Both the position numbers and the translations under genes were made by a program. From Kitasatospora sp. NBC_01266 (GTDB taxonomy: Bacteria > Actinomycetota > Actinomycetes > Streptomycetales > Streptomycetaceae): a stretch of 64,000 bases of DNA. The notes below the pieces were generated by a model that was not told the origin of the DNA, ran no database searches, and was given only the letters and a program-made list of their open reading frames with translations. Each line of letters opens with the position of its first letter. Within the stretch, counting starts at the first letter, position 1. The stretch covers positions 3,224,001 through 3,288,000 of the forward strand of contig NZ_CP108458.1 of the NCBI RefSeq assembly GCF_036242395.1, written 5' to 3'. Shown in pieces: positions 9,148-18,097 of the stretch.

Positions 9148-10146
9148 ATGCACTCCTCCCCGGCCACCCCGCACCGCTCCCGCCGGGCCGTCGGCCTCAC
9201 GCTCGCGCTGATCTCCGCCGTCTCCTTCGGGGGGTCCGGCACCGCCGCCAAGCCGCTGATCGAGGCGGGCCTGTCACCGCTGCACGTCGTGTGGCTGCGG
9301 GCCACCGGCGCCGCCCTGGTGCTGGCGCCGCTGGCCTGGCGGCACCGGGCCATCGTGCGCGACCGGCCCGGACTGCTGCTGGGCTTCGGACTGCTCGGCG
9401 TGGCCGGGGTGCAGGCCTGCTACTTCGCGGCGATATCGCGGATACCCGTCGGCGTGGCACTGCTGATCGAGTACCTCGGACCGCCGCTGCTGCTCGGCTA
9501 CGTGCGCTTCGTGCAGCGCCGGCCGGTGACCCGGGGCGCGGCGATCGGCGCCGGGGTGGCGGTGACCGGACTGGCCTTCGTGGTGCAGGTGTGGAACGGG
9601 CTGGGCTTCGACGCCCTCGGGGTGGCCTTCGCCCTGGGCGCGGCCTGCTGCCAGGTCGGCTACTTCGTGCTGGCCGACGCCGGCGCTCGCGGCGAGAAGC
9701 CCGCCGATCCGCTCGGAGTGGCCGCGTTCGGGCTGCTGATCGGCGCGATCACGCTGACCGCGGTGGCCCGCCCCTGGGAGGCGGACTGGAGCAGGCTGGG
9801 CGGCCAGGTCACCATGGCCGGCCACCACATCCCGGCGCTGCTGCCCGCGGCCTGGATGATCCTGGTCGCCACCGTGCTCGCCTACCTCACCGGCGTGGTC
9901 TCGGTGCGCCACCTCTCGCCGCCGGTGGCCGGCGTGGTCGCCAACATCGAGGCGGTGGTCGCCACCGTCACCGCCTGGTTCCTGCTGGACGAGCACCTGG
10001 GCACCGCCCAGCTGATCGGCGGCCTGCTGGTCCTGCTCGGCGCCTTCGCCGCCCAGGCCGGCCAGGCACCCGAGGAGCCGCAGGCCGTCCTGGTCGGCCG
10101 ACCCGACCGACCCGACCGGGCCGATCAGGCCGAGCTGCACCGCTGA
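9148..10146 (+). CDS. EamA-family (DMT) transporter
   Basis: A 332-residue inner-membrane protein with ten predicted helices arranged as two EamA repeats, the first starting GLTLALISAVSFGGSG and the second around VAFALGAACCQVGYFVL. The family exports amino acids, nucleosides or drugs (RhtA/YdcZ-like). The pattern of small residues and the AKPLIEAG segment are typical of actinobacterial EamA members, but the substrate is unknown. ATG 9148 fits a leaderless promoter; TTG 9121 and GTG 9127 are in frame but lack a ribosome binding site. The C-terminus is a short charged DRPDRPDRADQ tail. Confidence 0.88.
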   Translation: MHSSPATPHRSRRAVGLTLALISAVSFGGSGTAAKPLIEAGLSPLHVVWLRATGAALVLAPLAWRHRAIVRDRPGLLLGFGLLGVAGVQACYFAAISRIPVGVALLIEYLGPPLLLGYVRFVQRRPVTRGAAIGAGVAVTGLAFVVQVWNGLGFDALGVAFALGAACCQVGYFVLADAGARGEKPADPLGVAAFGLLIGAITLTAVARPWEADWSRLGGQVTMAGHHIPALLPAAWMILVATVLAYLTGVVSVRHLSPPVAGVVANIEAVVATVTAWFLLDEHLGTAQLIGGLLVLLGAFAAQAGQAPEEPQAVLVGRPDRPDRADQAELHR

Positions 10147-10247
10147 CGCCTCAGGACTGCTCGACCCGCGACCCAGGGCCGCTCGAGGCCACCTCGACGG
10201 GACACCGCGATCTCGGCCACCGGAGCGTCAACCCGGCGGCCGGCGCC

Positions 10248-10610
10248 TCACGCGGACGGACCCCGGCCGGTCAGCGCGTCACTGGCGATCGCCTCGTGGT
10301 GGCGGATCACCTCCGCGATGATGAAGTTGAGGAACTTCTCCGCGAAGACCGGATCCAGCCGTGCCCCGGCGGCCAGCTCGCGCAGGCGGCCGATCTGGTC
10401 GCGCTCGCGGGCCGGGTCGGCGGCGGGCAGTTGGTGGGCGGCCTTCAGGGTGCCCACGCGCTGGGTGGCCTTGAAGCGCTCGGCCAGCATGTGGACGATC
10501 GCGGCGTCGATGTTGTCGATGCTCTGGCGCAGGGCGGCCAGCTCGGCACGGACGGTGTCGTCCACGTCCTCCAGTGAGGCGGTGCGGTCGGCGGCGGGCT
10601 GCTCGGTCAT
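10248..10610 (-). CDS. aroQ: chorismate mutase, AroQ class
   Basis: This 120-residue all-helical protein matches the AroQ fold, which converts chorismate to prephenate for phenylalanine and tyrosine synthesis in the cytoplasm. Family signatures are LRQSIDNIDAAIVHMLAERF in helix 1, with the conserved Arg and Asp, then KAAHQLPAADPARERDQIGRL and FIIAEVIRHHEAI at the C-terminus. Helix 1 carries the catalytic Arg and a following Lys pair with the substrate carboxylates. It is free-standing (no prephenate dehydratase domain). Start ATG 10610; no neighbouring aromatic genes are present. Confidence 0.9.
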   Translation of the reverse strand: MTEQPAADRTASLEDVDDTVRAELAALRQSIDNIDAAIVHMLAERFKATQRVGTLKAAHQLPAADPARERDQIGRLRELAAGARLDPVFAEKFLNFIIAEVIRHHEAIASDALTGRGPSA

Positions 10611-10872
10611 CGTGTCTGCTCCGGTTCGGGCGCCGGGCCATCGGGCCGAGCGCGGACTGGGGCCGGCGGCCTGGGGACTGCCCGGCGCGCGGGCCGGGCA
10701 AATCTAACAGGCGACCCGGCAACCGTTCGCCCAGATTGTGCGGATCGTCCGCCATGTGGACAGCGCGGCGGGCGACCCGCCGGGTACCGTACGGCACGTT
10801 CCGGTTGCGCACAGTGACGGTCGGTCGGATTCTGACGCACAGACAGCGATCCCCAACCGGAAAGGCCCCCTC

Positions 10873-11640
10873 ATGCCCGTGCGCGACTCCTATCCCGACG
10901 GCGCCCCTTGCTGGGTCGACCTGACCTGCGCCGACCCGCTCGGCGTCCAGGACTTCTACGGACCGATCCTGGGCTGGGAGTTCCAGGAGCTCGGGCCCGA
11001 CCACAACGGCTACACCATGTGCCTGCTGGACGGGCGCCCGGCCGCCGCGCTGATGCCGCCCCCGGTCGGCGGCGAGAACCTGCCGTCGGCCTGGAACGTC
11101 TACCTGGCGACCAGCGAGCTGGAGTCCGTCTACGGCCGGGTCGCCGGGGCCGGCGGCACCGCGGTCCTCGGACCGCACGAGGTCCCGGGCGCCGGGCGGC
11201 TCGCCTTCGCCTTCGACCCGGCCGGCGCGGCCTTCGGGCTCTGGCAGGCCGGCGGCCACCACGGCGCCGCGGTCTACGGGGAGGCGGGCGCGATGTGCTG
11301 GCACGAGCTCACCACCGCCGAGCCCGAGCCGGCGGACGCCTTCTTCGCCGAACTCTTCCCGTACCAGCAGAAGCAGGTGGGCGACGGACGGACCTTCGAC
11401 TACACGGCGTGGAGCGTGCCGGGCTCGGCCGGGCTGCCGGTCTGCGGGCGCTACCGCGCGGCGGTGCCGCAGCCGTACTGGTCGACGTACTTCGCGGTGC
11501 CCGAGGCGGACCACGCGGCCGACCAGGTGATGGGGCTGGGCGGCCGGGTGCTGCGCGAGCCGTTCGACTCCCCGTACGGCCGGATGGTGCCGTGCACCGA
11601 CCCCGGCGGCGCCAAGGTGACCTTCTGTCAGCTCCCCTGA
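10873..11640 (+). CDS. two-domain VOC-family protein
   Basis: This 255-residue protein contains two VOC modules in tandem. The first has CWVDLTCADPLGVQDFYG and FAFDPAGAAFGLWQ; the second has CWHELTTAEPEPADAFF and PCTDPGGAKVTFCQ. It resembles the actinobacterial 27-kDa hydroxylase or glyoxalase-like group, whose members often lack a characterised substrate. ATG 10873 is supported by GGAAAGG 9 nt upstream. It is followed by an OsmC-type peroxidase gene with 107 bp between them. Function beyond fold is unassigned. Confidence 0.85.
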   Translation: MPVRDSYPDGAPCWVDLTCADPLGVQDFYGPILGWEFQELGPDHNGYTMCLLDGRPAAALMPPPVGGENLPSAWNVYLATSELESVYGRVAGAGGTAVLGPHEVPGAGRLAFAFDPAGAAFGLWQAGGHHGAAVYGEAGAMCWHELTTAEPEPADAFFAELFPYQQKQVGDGRTFDYTAWSVPGSAGLPVCGRYRAAVPQPYWSTYFAVPEADHAADQVMGLGGRVLREPFDSPYGRMVPCTDPGGAKVTFCQLP

Positions 11641-11747
11641 GCGGTGGACCGCGGGCAGTAGGCTGGGCGCGGCGTGACCGGAACTGGCAACACCGACCTC
11701 TCATTCAGCGCATCAGCAGCGCATCTGAGCAGCAGGAGGAACCGATC

Positions 11748-12173
11748 GTGGCAACTGTTCGCACCGCTCGCACCGCATGGGAAGGCAACCTGCTCAACGG
11801 CAGCGGCGAGGTGACCTTCGCTTCCTCCGGCATCGGGCAGTTCCCGGTGTCCTGGCCGGCCCGTTCCGAGGAGCCGAACGGCAAGACCAGCCCGGAGGAG
11901 CTCATCGCGGGCGCCCACTCGGCCTGCTTCTCGATGGCGCTCTCGCACGGCCTGAGCGGAGCCGGCACCCCGCCCACCAAGCTGGACGTCCAGGCGGACG
12001 TCACCTTCCAGCCGGGCACCGGCATCACCGGGATCCAGCTGACCGTGGTCGGCGAGGTGCCGGGCCTGGACGAGGCCGGCTTCGTCAAGGCGGCCGAGGA
12101 CGCCAAGGCCAACTGCCCGGTCAGCAAGGCCCTGGCCGGCACCACCATCACGCTCAGCGCGAAGCTCGCCTGA
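11748..12173 (+). CDS. OsmC/Ohr-family peroxiredoxin
   Basis: A 141-residue OsmC-type thiol peroxidase that reduces organic hydroperoxides in the cytoplasm. Both catalytic cysteines are visible: AHSACFSMALS near residue 64 and NCPVSKAL near residue 125. N-terminal WEGNLLNGSG is typical of OsmC rather than Ohr. GTG 11748 lies 7 nt after AGGAGGA. The gene is monocistronic by appearance. Physiological electron donors are not evident from context. Confidence 0.93.
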   Translation: MATVRTARTAWEGNLLNGSGEVTFASSGIGQFPVSWPARSEEPNGKTSPEELIAGAHSACFSMALSHGLSGAGTPPTKLDVQADVTFQPGTGITGIQLTVVGEVPGLDEAGFVKAAEDAKANCPVSKALAGTTITLSAKLA

Positions 12174-12413
12174 GCTTCCGTCAGCCGACCGGGGCGTAGC
12201 TCGCCCCGCGCACGCTCCCGGCGCGCACCATCTGGTGTCCGCCGGGGGCGTGTCTGTTGCAGGCCCGGCCTCTTCCGAAACATGGCGAATCACCCTGTCG
12301 GCAGTGGCCCAGTCTTCCGCGCGCGGCCTATGATCGGGCGCAGCGGGCTACTTCTTGACAGTGGCGCGAAGAGCGTGGAGCAAGCGAGCGTCAGCGGCGG
12401 ACGGGAGCGAGCA

Positions 12414-14516
12414 GTGCGAGGCCGGAACGAGGGGGCCGACGCACACCGCAACGGCGTGCGACGCGACACGCTGTGCCCCGCCGAGCCCGAACCGGCCGAC
12501 GGCCGCCCGACCGTCCACTGCCCCAGCTGCGCGGCCCCGCTGCCCGCCGAGCTGCTGACGGCCGTACCCGCGGCCGTACCCGCGGCTGCGGCCCCTGGGG
12601 ACACCGCCGGGCCGGCCGCGACACCGGTGATCACCACCCCGCTGCCCACCGCCACGGCGGTGGCGCCCCCCGCGGCCGACACCGACGAGCTACTCGCCGC
12701 GCTGCGCGCCAGCGAGTCGCGGTTCCGGGCCGCCTTCGCCGACGCGGGCATCGGGATGGTGCTGGTCGACACCGAGGACCGGGTGATCGAGGCCAACCCG
12801 GTCTTCGCCGAGATGCTCGGCCACGAGGTCTCCGAGCTGGTCCGGATGCACATCCACGAGATCATCGACCCCGAGGACACCCCGCGCCGGCTCTACCGCG
12901 AGCTGGTGGCCGGCCGCCGCGACCGGCTGCGGGTGGAGAAGCGGCTCAAGCACCGCGACGGGCGCGAGGTCTGGACCAGCATCACCATCTCGCTGGTCCG
13001 GGACGCCGAGGGCCGGCCGTTCTACACCCTGGCGATGTTCGAGGACATCACCGAACGGCGCCGGCTCGGCGACCGGCTGGCCTACCAGGCGCTGCACGAC
13101 CCGCTCACCCGGCTGCCCAACCGCACCCTCTTCTTCGACCGGCTGAACGCGGCCTGCCTGCCCGCTCCGCAGCGCCCGGGGGAGCTCGAGGGCGGGCGGC
13201 GGGTCGGTGTCTGCTACCTCGACCTGGACGGCTTCGCGGCGATCAACGACACCCTCGGCCACCACATCGGCGACCAGTTGCTGACCGCCGTCGCGGCCCG
13301 GCTGGAGCGGCGCTTCGCCATCGGGGACGGGCTGCTGGTGGCCCGGCTCGGCGGCGACGAGTTCGCGGTGCTGGTCGCCGACAGCGAGGGCAGTGAGCAA
13401 CTGACCAGGATCGCCGCCCAGTTGATCAGCGTGCTGGAGCGGCCGTTCGAGGTGGCCGGCAACCGGCTCGCGGTCACCGTCAGCGTCGGGGTGGTGGAGC
13501 GGCCGGTCAACGGCACCAGTCCGACCGACCTGGTGAAGGACGCCGACGCCACCCTCTACTGGTCCAAGTCCGACGGGCGGGCCCGCTGGACCCTCTACGA
13601 CCGCGACCGCGGTGCCCACCAGCTGACCCGCCGGCTGCTCACCACCGCGCTGCGCCCGGCGCTGGAGCGCGGCGAGTTCACCGTCGAGTACCAGCCGCTG
13701 GTCGGGCTGGCGGACGGCACCGTGCACGGGGCGGAGGCGCTGGTGCGCTGGCGCCACCCGCGGTTCGGCACCCTCTCGCCGGACCGGTTCATCCCGCTGG
13801 CCGAGGAGTCGGGGGCGATCGTGCCGCTCGGCAAGTGGGTGCTGGAGGAGTCCTGCCGGCAGGCGCGCGGCTGGCTGGCCGAGTTCCCTGACACCGAGGC
13901 CTTCGTGAGCGTGAACCTGGCGGCCCGTCAGGTCTGGGACTCCGACGTGGTGGCGGATGTCGCCCAGGTGCTGGAGCGCACCGGGCTGCCGGCCCGGCTG
14001 CTCCAGCTGGAGCTGACCGAGAGCGCGGTGCTCGGGCCGAGCGGGCGCCCGCTGCAGGCGCTGCAGGCGCTGGCCGACATGGGGGTGCGGATCGCCATCG
14101 ACGACTTCGGCACCGGCTACTCCAACCTCGCCTACCTCTCCCGCCTGCCGGTGCACGCGCTGAAGCTGGACGGCACCTTCATCGAGGGCTTCCGCGACCC
14201 CGCCCCGGTCGGCCGCCCCGACCTGCGCTCGCGGCGCAGCGAGGCGGACGAGCAGATCGTGGGCGCGATGGTCCGCCTCGCCCACGACCTGGGCCTGACC
14301 GTCACCGCCGAGGGCATCGAGAGCGCGGCGCAGGCCGAGCGGCTGCGGCTGACCGGCTGCGACACCGCGCAGGGCTGGTACTTCGCCCGGCCCGGCGAGG
14401 CCGCGCTGGTCGCCGCGATACTGCGCGAGGGGCGGATCCGCCCGTGCGGGGCCGACCAGCCGGCCGGCGCCGAGCAACTGCCCGGCGCGGCCGACCACAC
14501 GGCGCTGCGGCCGTAG
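12414..14516 (+). CDS. PAS-GGDEF-EAL cyclic-di-GMP turnover protein
   Basis: A soluble 700-residue protein. The N-terminus is disordered and Pro/Ala-rich, with a single CxxC pair (HCPSCAAPL). A PAS/PAC sensor spans about residues 95-220, then a GGDEF domain with intact RLGGDEF (313-317), then an EAL domain with GAEALVRW (Glu441) and DDFGTGYSN. Both active sites look intact, so it may both make and hydrolyse c-di-GMP. In Streptomyces, proteins of this layout (CdgA, RmdA) control development through BldD. GTG 12414 follows GGGAG by about 8 nt; other in-frame starts lie upstream. No membrane segments are present. Confidence 0.92.
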   Translation: MRGRNEGADAHRNGVRRDTLCPAEPEPADGRPTVHCPSCAAPLPAELLTAVPAAVPAAAAPGDTAGPAATPVITTPLPTATAVAPPAADTDELLAALRASESRFRAAFADAGIGMVLVDTEDRVIEANPVFAEMLGHEVSELVRMHIHEIIDPEDTPRRLYRELVAGRRDRLRVEKRLKHRDGREVWTSITISLVRDAEGRPFYTLAMFEDITERRRLGDRLAYQALHDPLTRLPNRTLFFDRLNAACLPAPQRPGELEGGRRVGVCYLDLDGFAAINDTLGHHIGDQLLTAVAARLERRFAIGDGLLVARLGGDEFAVLVADSEGSEQLTRIAAQLISVLERPFEVAGNRLAVTVSVGVVERPVNGTSPTDLVKDADATLYWSKSDGRARWTLYDRDRGAHQLTRRLLTTALRPALERGEFTVEYQPLVGLADGTVHGAEALVRWRHPRFGTLSPDRFIPLAEESGAIVPLGKWVLEESCRQARGWLAEFPDTEAFVSVNLAARQVWDSDVVADVAQVLERTGLPARLLQLELTESAVLGPSGRPLQALQALADMGVRIAIDDFGTGYSNLAYLSRLPVHALKLDGTFIEGFRDPAPVGRPDLRSRRSEADEQIVGAMVRLAHDLGLTVTAEGIESAAQAERLRLTGCDTAQGWYFARPGEAALVAAILREGRIRPCGADQPAGAEQLPGAADHTALRP

Positions 14517-14547
14517 CGGCAGGACGGCCGCCCCGGGGCGGTGCGGG

Positions 14548-15651
14548 CTACCGATCCGCCGTCAGCCCGTAGGCCTGGGCGATCAGCTCGTAGGAGAGCA
14601 GCCGTGCCTCGTGGCCGTGCACGTGCGAGGTGACCATCAACTCGTCGGCGCCGGTGCGCTTGCGCAGCTCCTCCAGGCCGTCGGCGACCTCGGCGGGCCC
14701 GCCCAGCACCACGTTGCCGAGCCAGCCGTCCAGGAAGTCGGCCTCGGCGGGGCTGTAGGGGTAGGCCGCGGCCTCCTCCGGCGTCGGGATCGGGCCGGGC
14801 ATGCCACGGCGCAGGCGCAGCATGCCGAGTCCGGCCGAGGCGGCCAGCCGGCGCGCGGCGGGCACCCCGCCCTCGGGGACGGCCACCGCGCTGACGCCGA
14901 TCAGGGCGTAGGGCTCGGCCAGCACGGCAGAGGGGCGGAAGGTCTCCCGGTACAGCTCCAGTGCCGGGACGGTGTTGGCCCCGCTGAAGTGGTGCGCGAA
15001 GGCGAACGGCAGGCCGAGCCGCCCGGCCAGCTGGGCGCTGAAGCCGGAGGAGCCCAGCAGCCAGAGCGGCGGGCGCCGCGGTCCGCTGGGCACGGCGCTC
15101 AGCCGGGCGTAGGGGTGGCCGTCGGGGAAGTCGCCGTCCAGGAAGTGGGTCAGCTCGGCCAGCCGGCGCGGGAAGTCGTCCGGGTCCTCGACCTCACCGC
15201 GGCGCAGCGCGCGGGCGGTGGCGGGGTCGGTGCCGGGCGCCCGGCCCAGGCCCAGGTCGATCCGGCCCGGGTGCAGCGCCTCCAGCAGGCCGAACTGCTC
15301 GGCGATGGCGAGCGGCGCGTGGTTGGGCAGCATCACGCCGCCCGAGCCCAGCCGCAGCGTGCTGGTGTGCGCGCCGAGGTGGGCGATCAGCACGGCGGGG
15401 GTGGAGCTGGCCACGCCCGGCATGCCGTGGTGCTCGGCCACCCAGAAGCGGTGGTAGCCCCAGCGCTCGGCGCCGCGGGCCAGCTCGGTGGTGGCGGCCA
15501 GTGCCTGGGCCGCGGTGTAGCCGGTGCCCACGGTGGCCAGGTCGAGGATCGACAGCGGGGCGGGCGCGGTGCCGCGCGCCACCCCCCGGATGTCCTGCCG
15601 GATGCCGTGCTCGGCGTCCCGCCCGCTCTGCCGCTGGTCCTCGCCGCTCAT
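14548..15651 (-). CDS. LLM-class flavin-dependent oxidoreductase
   Basis: This 367-residue luciferase-like monooxygenase-family protein carries the family's typical [17 protein letters not shown]-terminus, [20 protein letters not shown], and [41 protein letters not shown], the signature of the MsnO8/YajO-like subgroup. It would bind FMN or F420 on a TIM barrel. The substrate is unknown. ATG 15651 is preferred to the upstream GTG 15675. It is convergent with the c-di-GMP gene and divergent from the MFS exporter, 118 bp apart. Confidence 0.85.
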   Translation of the reverse strand: MSGEDQRQSGRDAEHGIRQDIRGVARGTAPAPLSILDLATVGTGYTAAQALAATTELARGAERWGYHRFWVAEHHGMPGVASSTPAVLIAHLGAHTSTLRLGSGGVMLPNHAPLAIAEQFGLLEALHPGRIDLGLGRAPGTDPATARALRRGEVEDPDDFPRRLAELTHFLDGDFPDGHPYARLSAVPSGPRRPPLWLLGSSGFSAQLAGRLGLPFAFAHHFSGANTVPALELYRETFRPSAVLAEPYALIGVSAVAVPEGGVPAARRLAASAGLGMLRLRRGMPGPIPTPEEAAAYPYSPAEADFLDGWLGNVVLGGPAEVADGLEELRKRTGADELMVTSHVHGHEARLLSYELIAQAYGLTADR

Positions 15652-15757
15652 CACGTCTCGCCTTCCGCCTCGCACCGCCCGTCGCAGCGGTCACTCGCCT
15701 CGCCTGTCCGCACCGGTCAACAGCACCGGGGCGCACCCTGTTCCCGGGCCGAGGCCC

Positions 15758-15763
15758 TACGGT
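15758..15763 (+). promoter_or_regulatory. probable leaderless -10 box of the MFS exporter gene
   Basis: TACGGT ends 6 nt before the ATG at 15770 and there is no ribosome binding site, so transcription probably starts at the A of the start codon. Confidence 0.45.
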
Positions 15764-15769
15764 GGGACG

Positions 15770-17050
15770 ATGCCGCACTCCCCCGCCCCGGCCGGCGCCC
15801 CGGACCTCATATCCCCGCAGGCCGCCGCGCCCCCGGGCACCGCCCGCAAGGTCGGCCTGCTGCTGACCCTGGTGCTTGGTTCGCTCAGCGCGCTCGCGCC
15901 GCTCTCGATGGACATGTACCTCCCCTCGCTGCCCCGGATCACCACGGGCCTGCACACCTCGGACGCGCTGGTCCAGCTGACCCTGACGTCCTGTCTGGTC
16001 GGCCTCGCGCTCGGCCAGCTGGTGGCGGGGCCGCTCAGCGACGCGCTCGGCCGGCGCCGCCCGCTGCTGATCGGGCTGGGCCTGTACGTGCTCTCCACCG
16101 CCAGTTGCGCGCTGGTCGGCGACGTCCGGGTGCTGATCGCCTGCCGCCTGCTGCAGGGGCTCTCCGGCGCGGCCGGGATCGTGATCTCGCGGGCCGTGGT
16201 GCGGGACCTCTTCGACGGGCTGGCGGCCGCCCGCTTCGCCTCCTCCCTGATGCTGGTCTCGGGGGCGGCGCCGCTGCTGGCGCCGATCCTCGGCGGGCAG
16301 TTGCTCCGGTTCACCTCCTGGCGCGGGGTGTTCGGGGTGCTGGCGGTGCTCGGCACGGTGATCCTGGTCACCTCGGCGCTGCTGGTCCGCGAGACGCTGC
16401 CGCCCGCGCGACGGCGGACCGGCGGGCTGGCGGACACCGCGCGGACCATGCGCGGCCTGCTGGCCGACCGGCTGTTCAGCGCCTACCTGCTGACGGTGGC
16501 CTTCGGCTTCGGTGCGCTCTTCGCCTTCATCGCCGGGTCGCCGTACGTGGTGCAGGAGGTCTACCACGGCTCGGCGCAGCGCTACAGCCTGCTCTTCGCG
16601 CTGGTCGAGGCCGGGTTGGTGGGCCTGTCCCAGCTGACCGGACGGCGGCTGCTGGGCCGCTACCGCTCGCACCGGATCCAGCTGACCGGCGCCGGCCTGC
16701 TCGTGCTGTCCGGGGCGGCGCTGGTGCTGATGACGGTCGGCCACCGGGGCGGGCTGGCCGGGCTGACCGCCGGGCTGTTCGTGATGGCGGCCGGGCTCGG
16801 CGTGGTGTCGCCGCCGAGTTCGGCGCTGGCCCTGCAGCGCGCCCCGCACGCGGCCGGGACCGCCTCCGCGCTGCTGGGCACCGTGCAGTTCCTCACCGGG
16901 GCGATCGCGCCCGCGCTGGTGGGGCTCGGCGGGCACGACAGCGCGCTGCCGATGGCGGTGGTGATCCTCGGCATGGCGCTGGCGGCGCTCGCCTCCTTCA
17001 CGCTGCTGGCCCGCCCCTGGCAGGCGGTGCCGGACCCACTGCTCGACTGA
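15770..17050 (+). CDS. MFS transporter, Bcr/CflA drug-resistance type
   Basis: A 426-residue major facilitator with 12 predicted membrane helices. The N-terminal helix holds LAPLSMDMYLPSLP, characteristic of the Bcr/CflA subfamily (the MDMYLP motif), and the loop 2-3 motif A is GPLSDALGRRRPLLIG. These exporters expel chloramphenicol-, bicyclomycin- or peptide-like compounds by proton antiport. The substrate cannot be predicted. The likely leaderless start implies expression unlike that of a ribosome-binding-site-driven gene. No regulator gene is adjacent. Confidence 0.93.
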   Translation: MPHSPAPAGAPDLISPQAAAPPGTARKVGLLLTLVLGSLSALAPLSMDMYLPSLPRITTGLHTSDALVQLTLTSCLVGLALGQLVAGPLSDALGRRRPLLIGLGLYVLSTASCALVGDVRVLIACRLLQGLSGAAGIVISRAVVRDLFDGLAAARFASSLMLVSGAAPLLAPILGGQLLRFTSWRGVFGVLAVLGTVILVTSALLVRETLPPARRRTGGLADTARTMRGLLADRLFSAYLLTVAFGFGALFAFIAGSPYVVQEVYHGSAQRYSLLFALVEAGLVGLSQLTGRRLLGRYRSHRIQLTGAGLLVLSGAALVLMTVGHRGGLAGLTAGLFVMAAGLGVVSPPSSALALQRAPHAAGTASALLGTVQFLTGAIAPALVGLGGHDSALPMAVVILGMALAALASFTLLARPWQAVPDPLLD

Positions 17051-17216
17051 CGGTCCGCCTCTTCCCGTTCTCCCAGCTCAGCACCGTGTAGCAGCGCCCA
17101 CCAGCGCTGTCCACCCCCCATCCAGGGGGGCACTTAACAAAGCTTCATGAAGAACCGATACCGTGGGTCACCTGAGCCACCTGTACACCTCCGGGCGGTC
17201 CGGAGGGAGTTGGATC

Positions 17217-17828
17217 ATGGGAAGCGCGACGCTCGCGACGTCGTCCTGGTTCTGCGTACTGGCCGTGCTGGCCGTCCTCGGCGACGCCTTCCTGCCGTTC
17301 CTGCCCAGCGGCACCCTGGTGATCCTGGCCGTGCTGAAGACCGACCGGATAGCCGGCGCCCCGCTCTACCTGGCCGCCGCCGTCGCGCTCTCCTCCTTCC
17401 TGGGTGACGTGCTGCTGCTGGCGCTGGCCCGGCGCGGCGCCCCCTTCCTGCGCCGACGGCTCGCCAAGCGCCCCCAACTGGCCGCCAGCGTGCGCAGAAT
17501 GGGGCAGTCGCTGGAGGGGCGGACCAGTCGGACCGCGGCCGTCGTGGTGATCGTGGCCCGCTTCGTGCCGGGCGGACGGACCGTGCTCGACCTGGCGATA
17601 GGGCACTCCCCGGCTCCCTCGCACCGCTTCCTGCGCTGGTCGGCGGTGGCCGCGCTGATCTGGGCCGGCTACATCGTGACCCTGGGCTGGCTGAACAGCC
17701 ACTGGTTCAACACCGCCTGGCTGAGCATGCTGGTCTCCTGCGCCGCCGCCACCGCGATCAGCGCGGCCGTCGCCCGCCTGGTCCACCGGCACCGCCGCCT
17801 CGCGGCGGCCGCCGCCGACGCGGCCTGA
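17217..17828 (+). CDS. DedA/VTT-domain membrane protein
   Basis: This 203-residue integral membrane protein belongs to the DedA (SNARE-associated, VTT) family, which flips undecaprenyl phosphate or phospholipids across the membrane. Recognisable features are the FLPFLPSGTLVIL region, the GDVLLLALARRG segment and VARFVPGGRTVLDLAIG, the conserved Arg-xxx-Pro-Gly-Gly-Arg motif of the family. ATG 17217 is preceded by GGAGGGA 6-7 nt upstream. Two hydrophobic helices complete the C-terminus. Which lipid carrier it acts on is not shown. Confidence 0.85.
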   Translation: MGSATLATSSWFCVLAVLAVLGDAFLPFLPSGTLVILAVLKTDRIAGAPLYLAAAVALSSFLGDVLLLALARRGAPFLRRRLAKRPQLAASVRRMGQSLEGRTSRTAAVVVIVARFVPGGRTVLDLAIGHSPAPSHRFLRWSAVAALIWAGYIVTLGWLNSHWFNTAWLSMLVSCAAATAISAAVARLVHRHRRLAAAAADAA

Positions 17829-17973
17829 CCTCCTCCCGCGCGATCCGCGCGGAGCCGTCGGCCGAACGCCCCGCTCCCGGGCCGACTGTCTCAGGACTGC
17901 AACAGAACTCCCCTGCCCGCAGCCGCTGATCGAACAACTGTCGTCCTGTCCAGGTGTGTCGTGGCAGAACGGT

Positions 17974-17993
17974 CCTGCTTGGATCCAAGCAGG
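17974..17993. promoter_or_regulatory. perfect 20-bp palindrome upstream of the deacetylase-like lipoprotein
   Basis: CCTGCTTGGATCCAAGCAGG reads the same on both strands with no spacer. It lies 104 bp before the ATG at 18098. A second AT-rich inverted repeat follows, AAAAATAC (18014-18021) with GTATTTTT (18034-18041). Both could be operators or, as RNA, hairpins in the 5' region. Confidence 0.5.
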
Positions 17994-18097
17994 CCTCCAT
18001 GACATCCTTATTTAAAAATACTGATCAATTGCCGTATTTTTCCTGGTCGCTTCCGCCCACCCGTCGAGCGACCGGAACCGACCCGGCTGGGGAGACC

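Noticed and set aside
6607..9174. Very long antisense open frame opposite the penicillin-binding protein gene
   Set aside because: It runs through a G+C-rich coding strand in another frame, contains only Arg/Gly/Ala-rich sequence, and has no family motif or ribosome binding site.
10738..10872. Upstream extension of the two-domain VOC protein
   Set aside because: Lacks a ribosome binding site and the fold starts at ATG 10873.
17141..17160. Short ORF upstream of the DedA gene beginning near 17147
   Set aside because: The frame has no conserved motif; the DedA start at 17217 has a good ribosome binding site.
18000..18045. AT-rich patch as a replication origin
   Set aside because: No DnaA-box cluster or dnaA/dnaN genes nearby.
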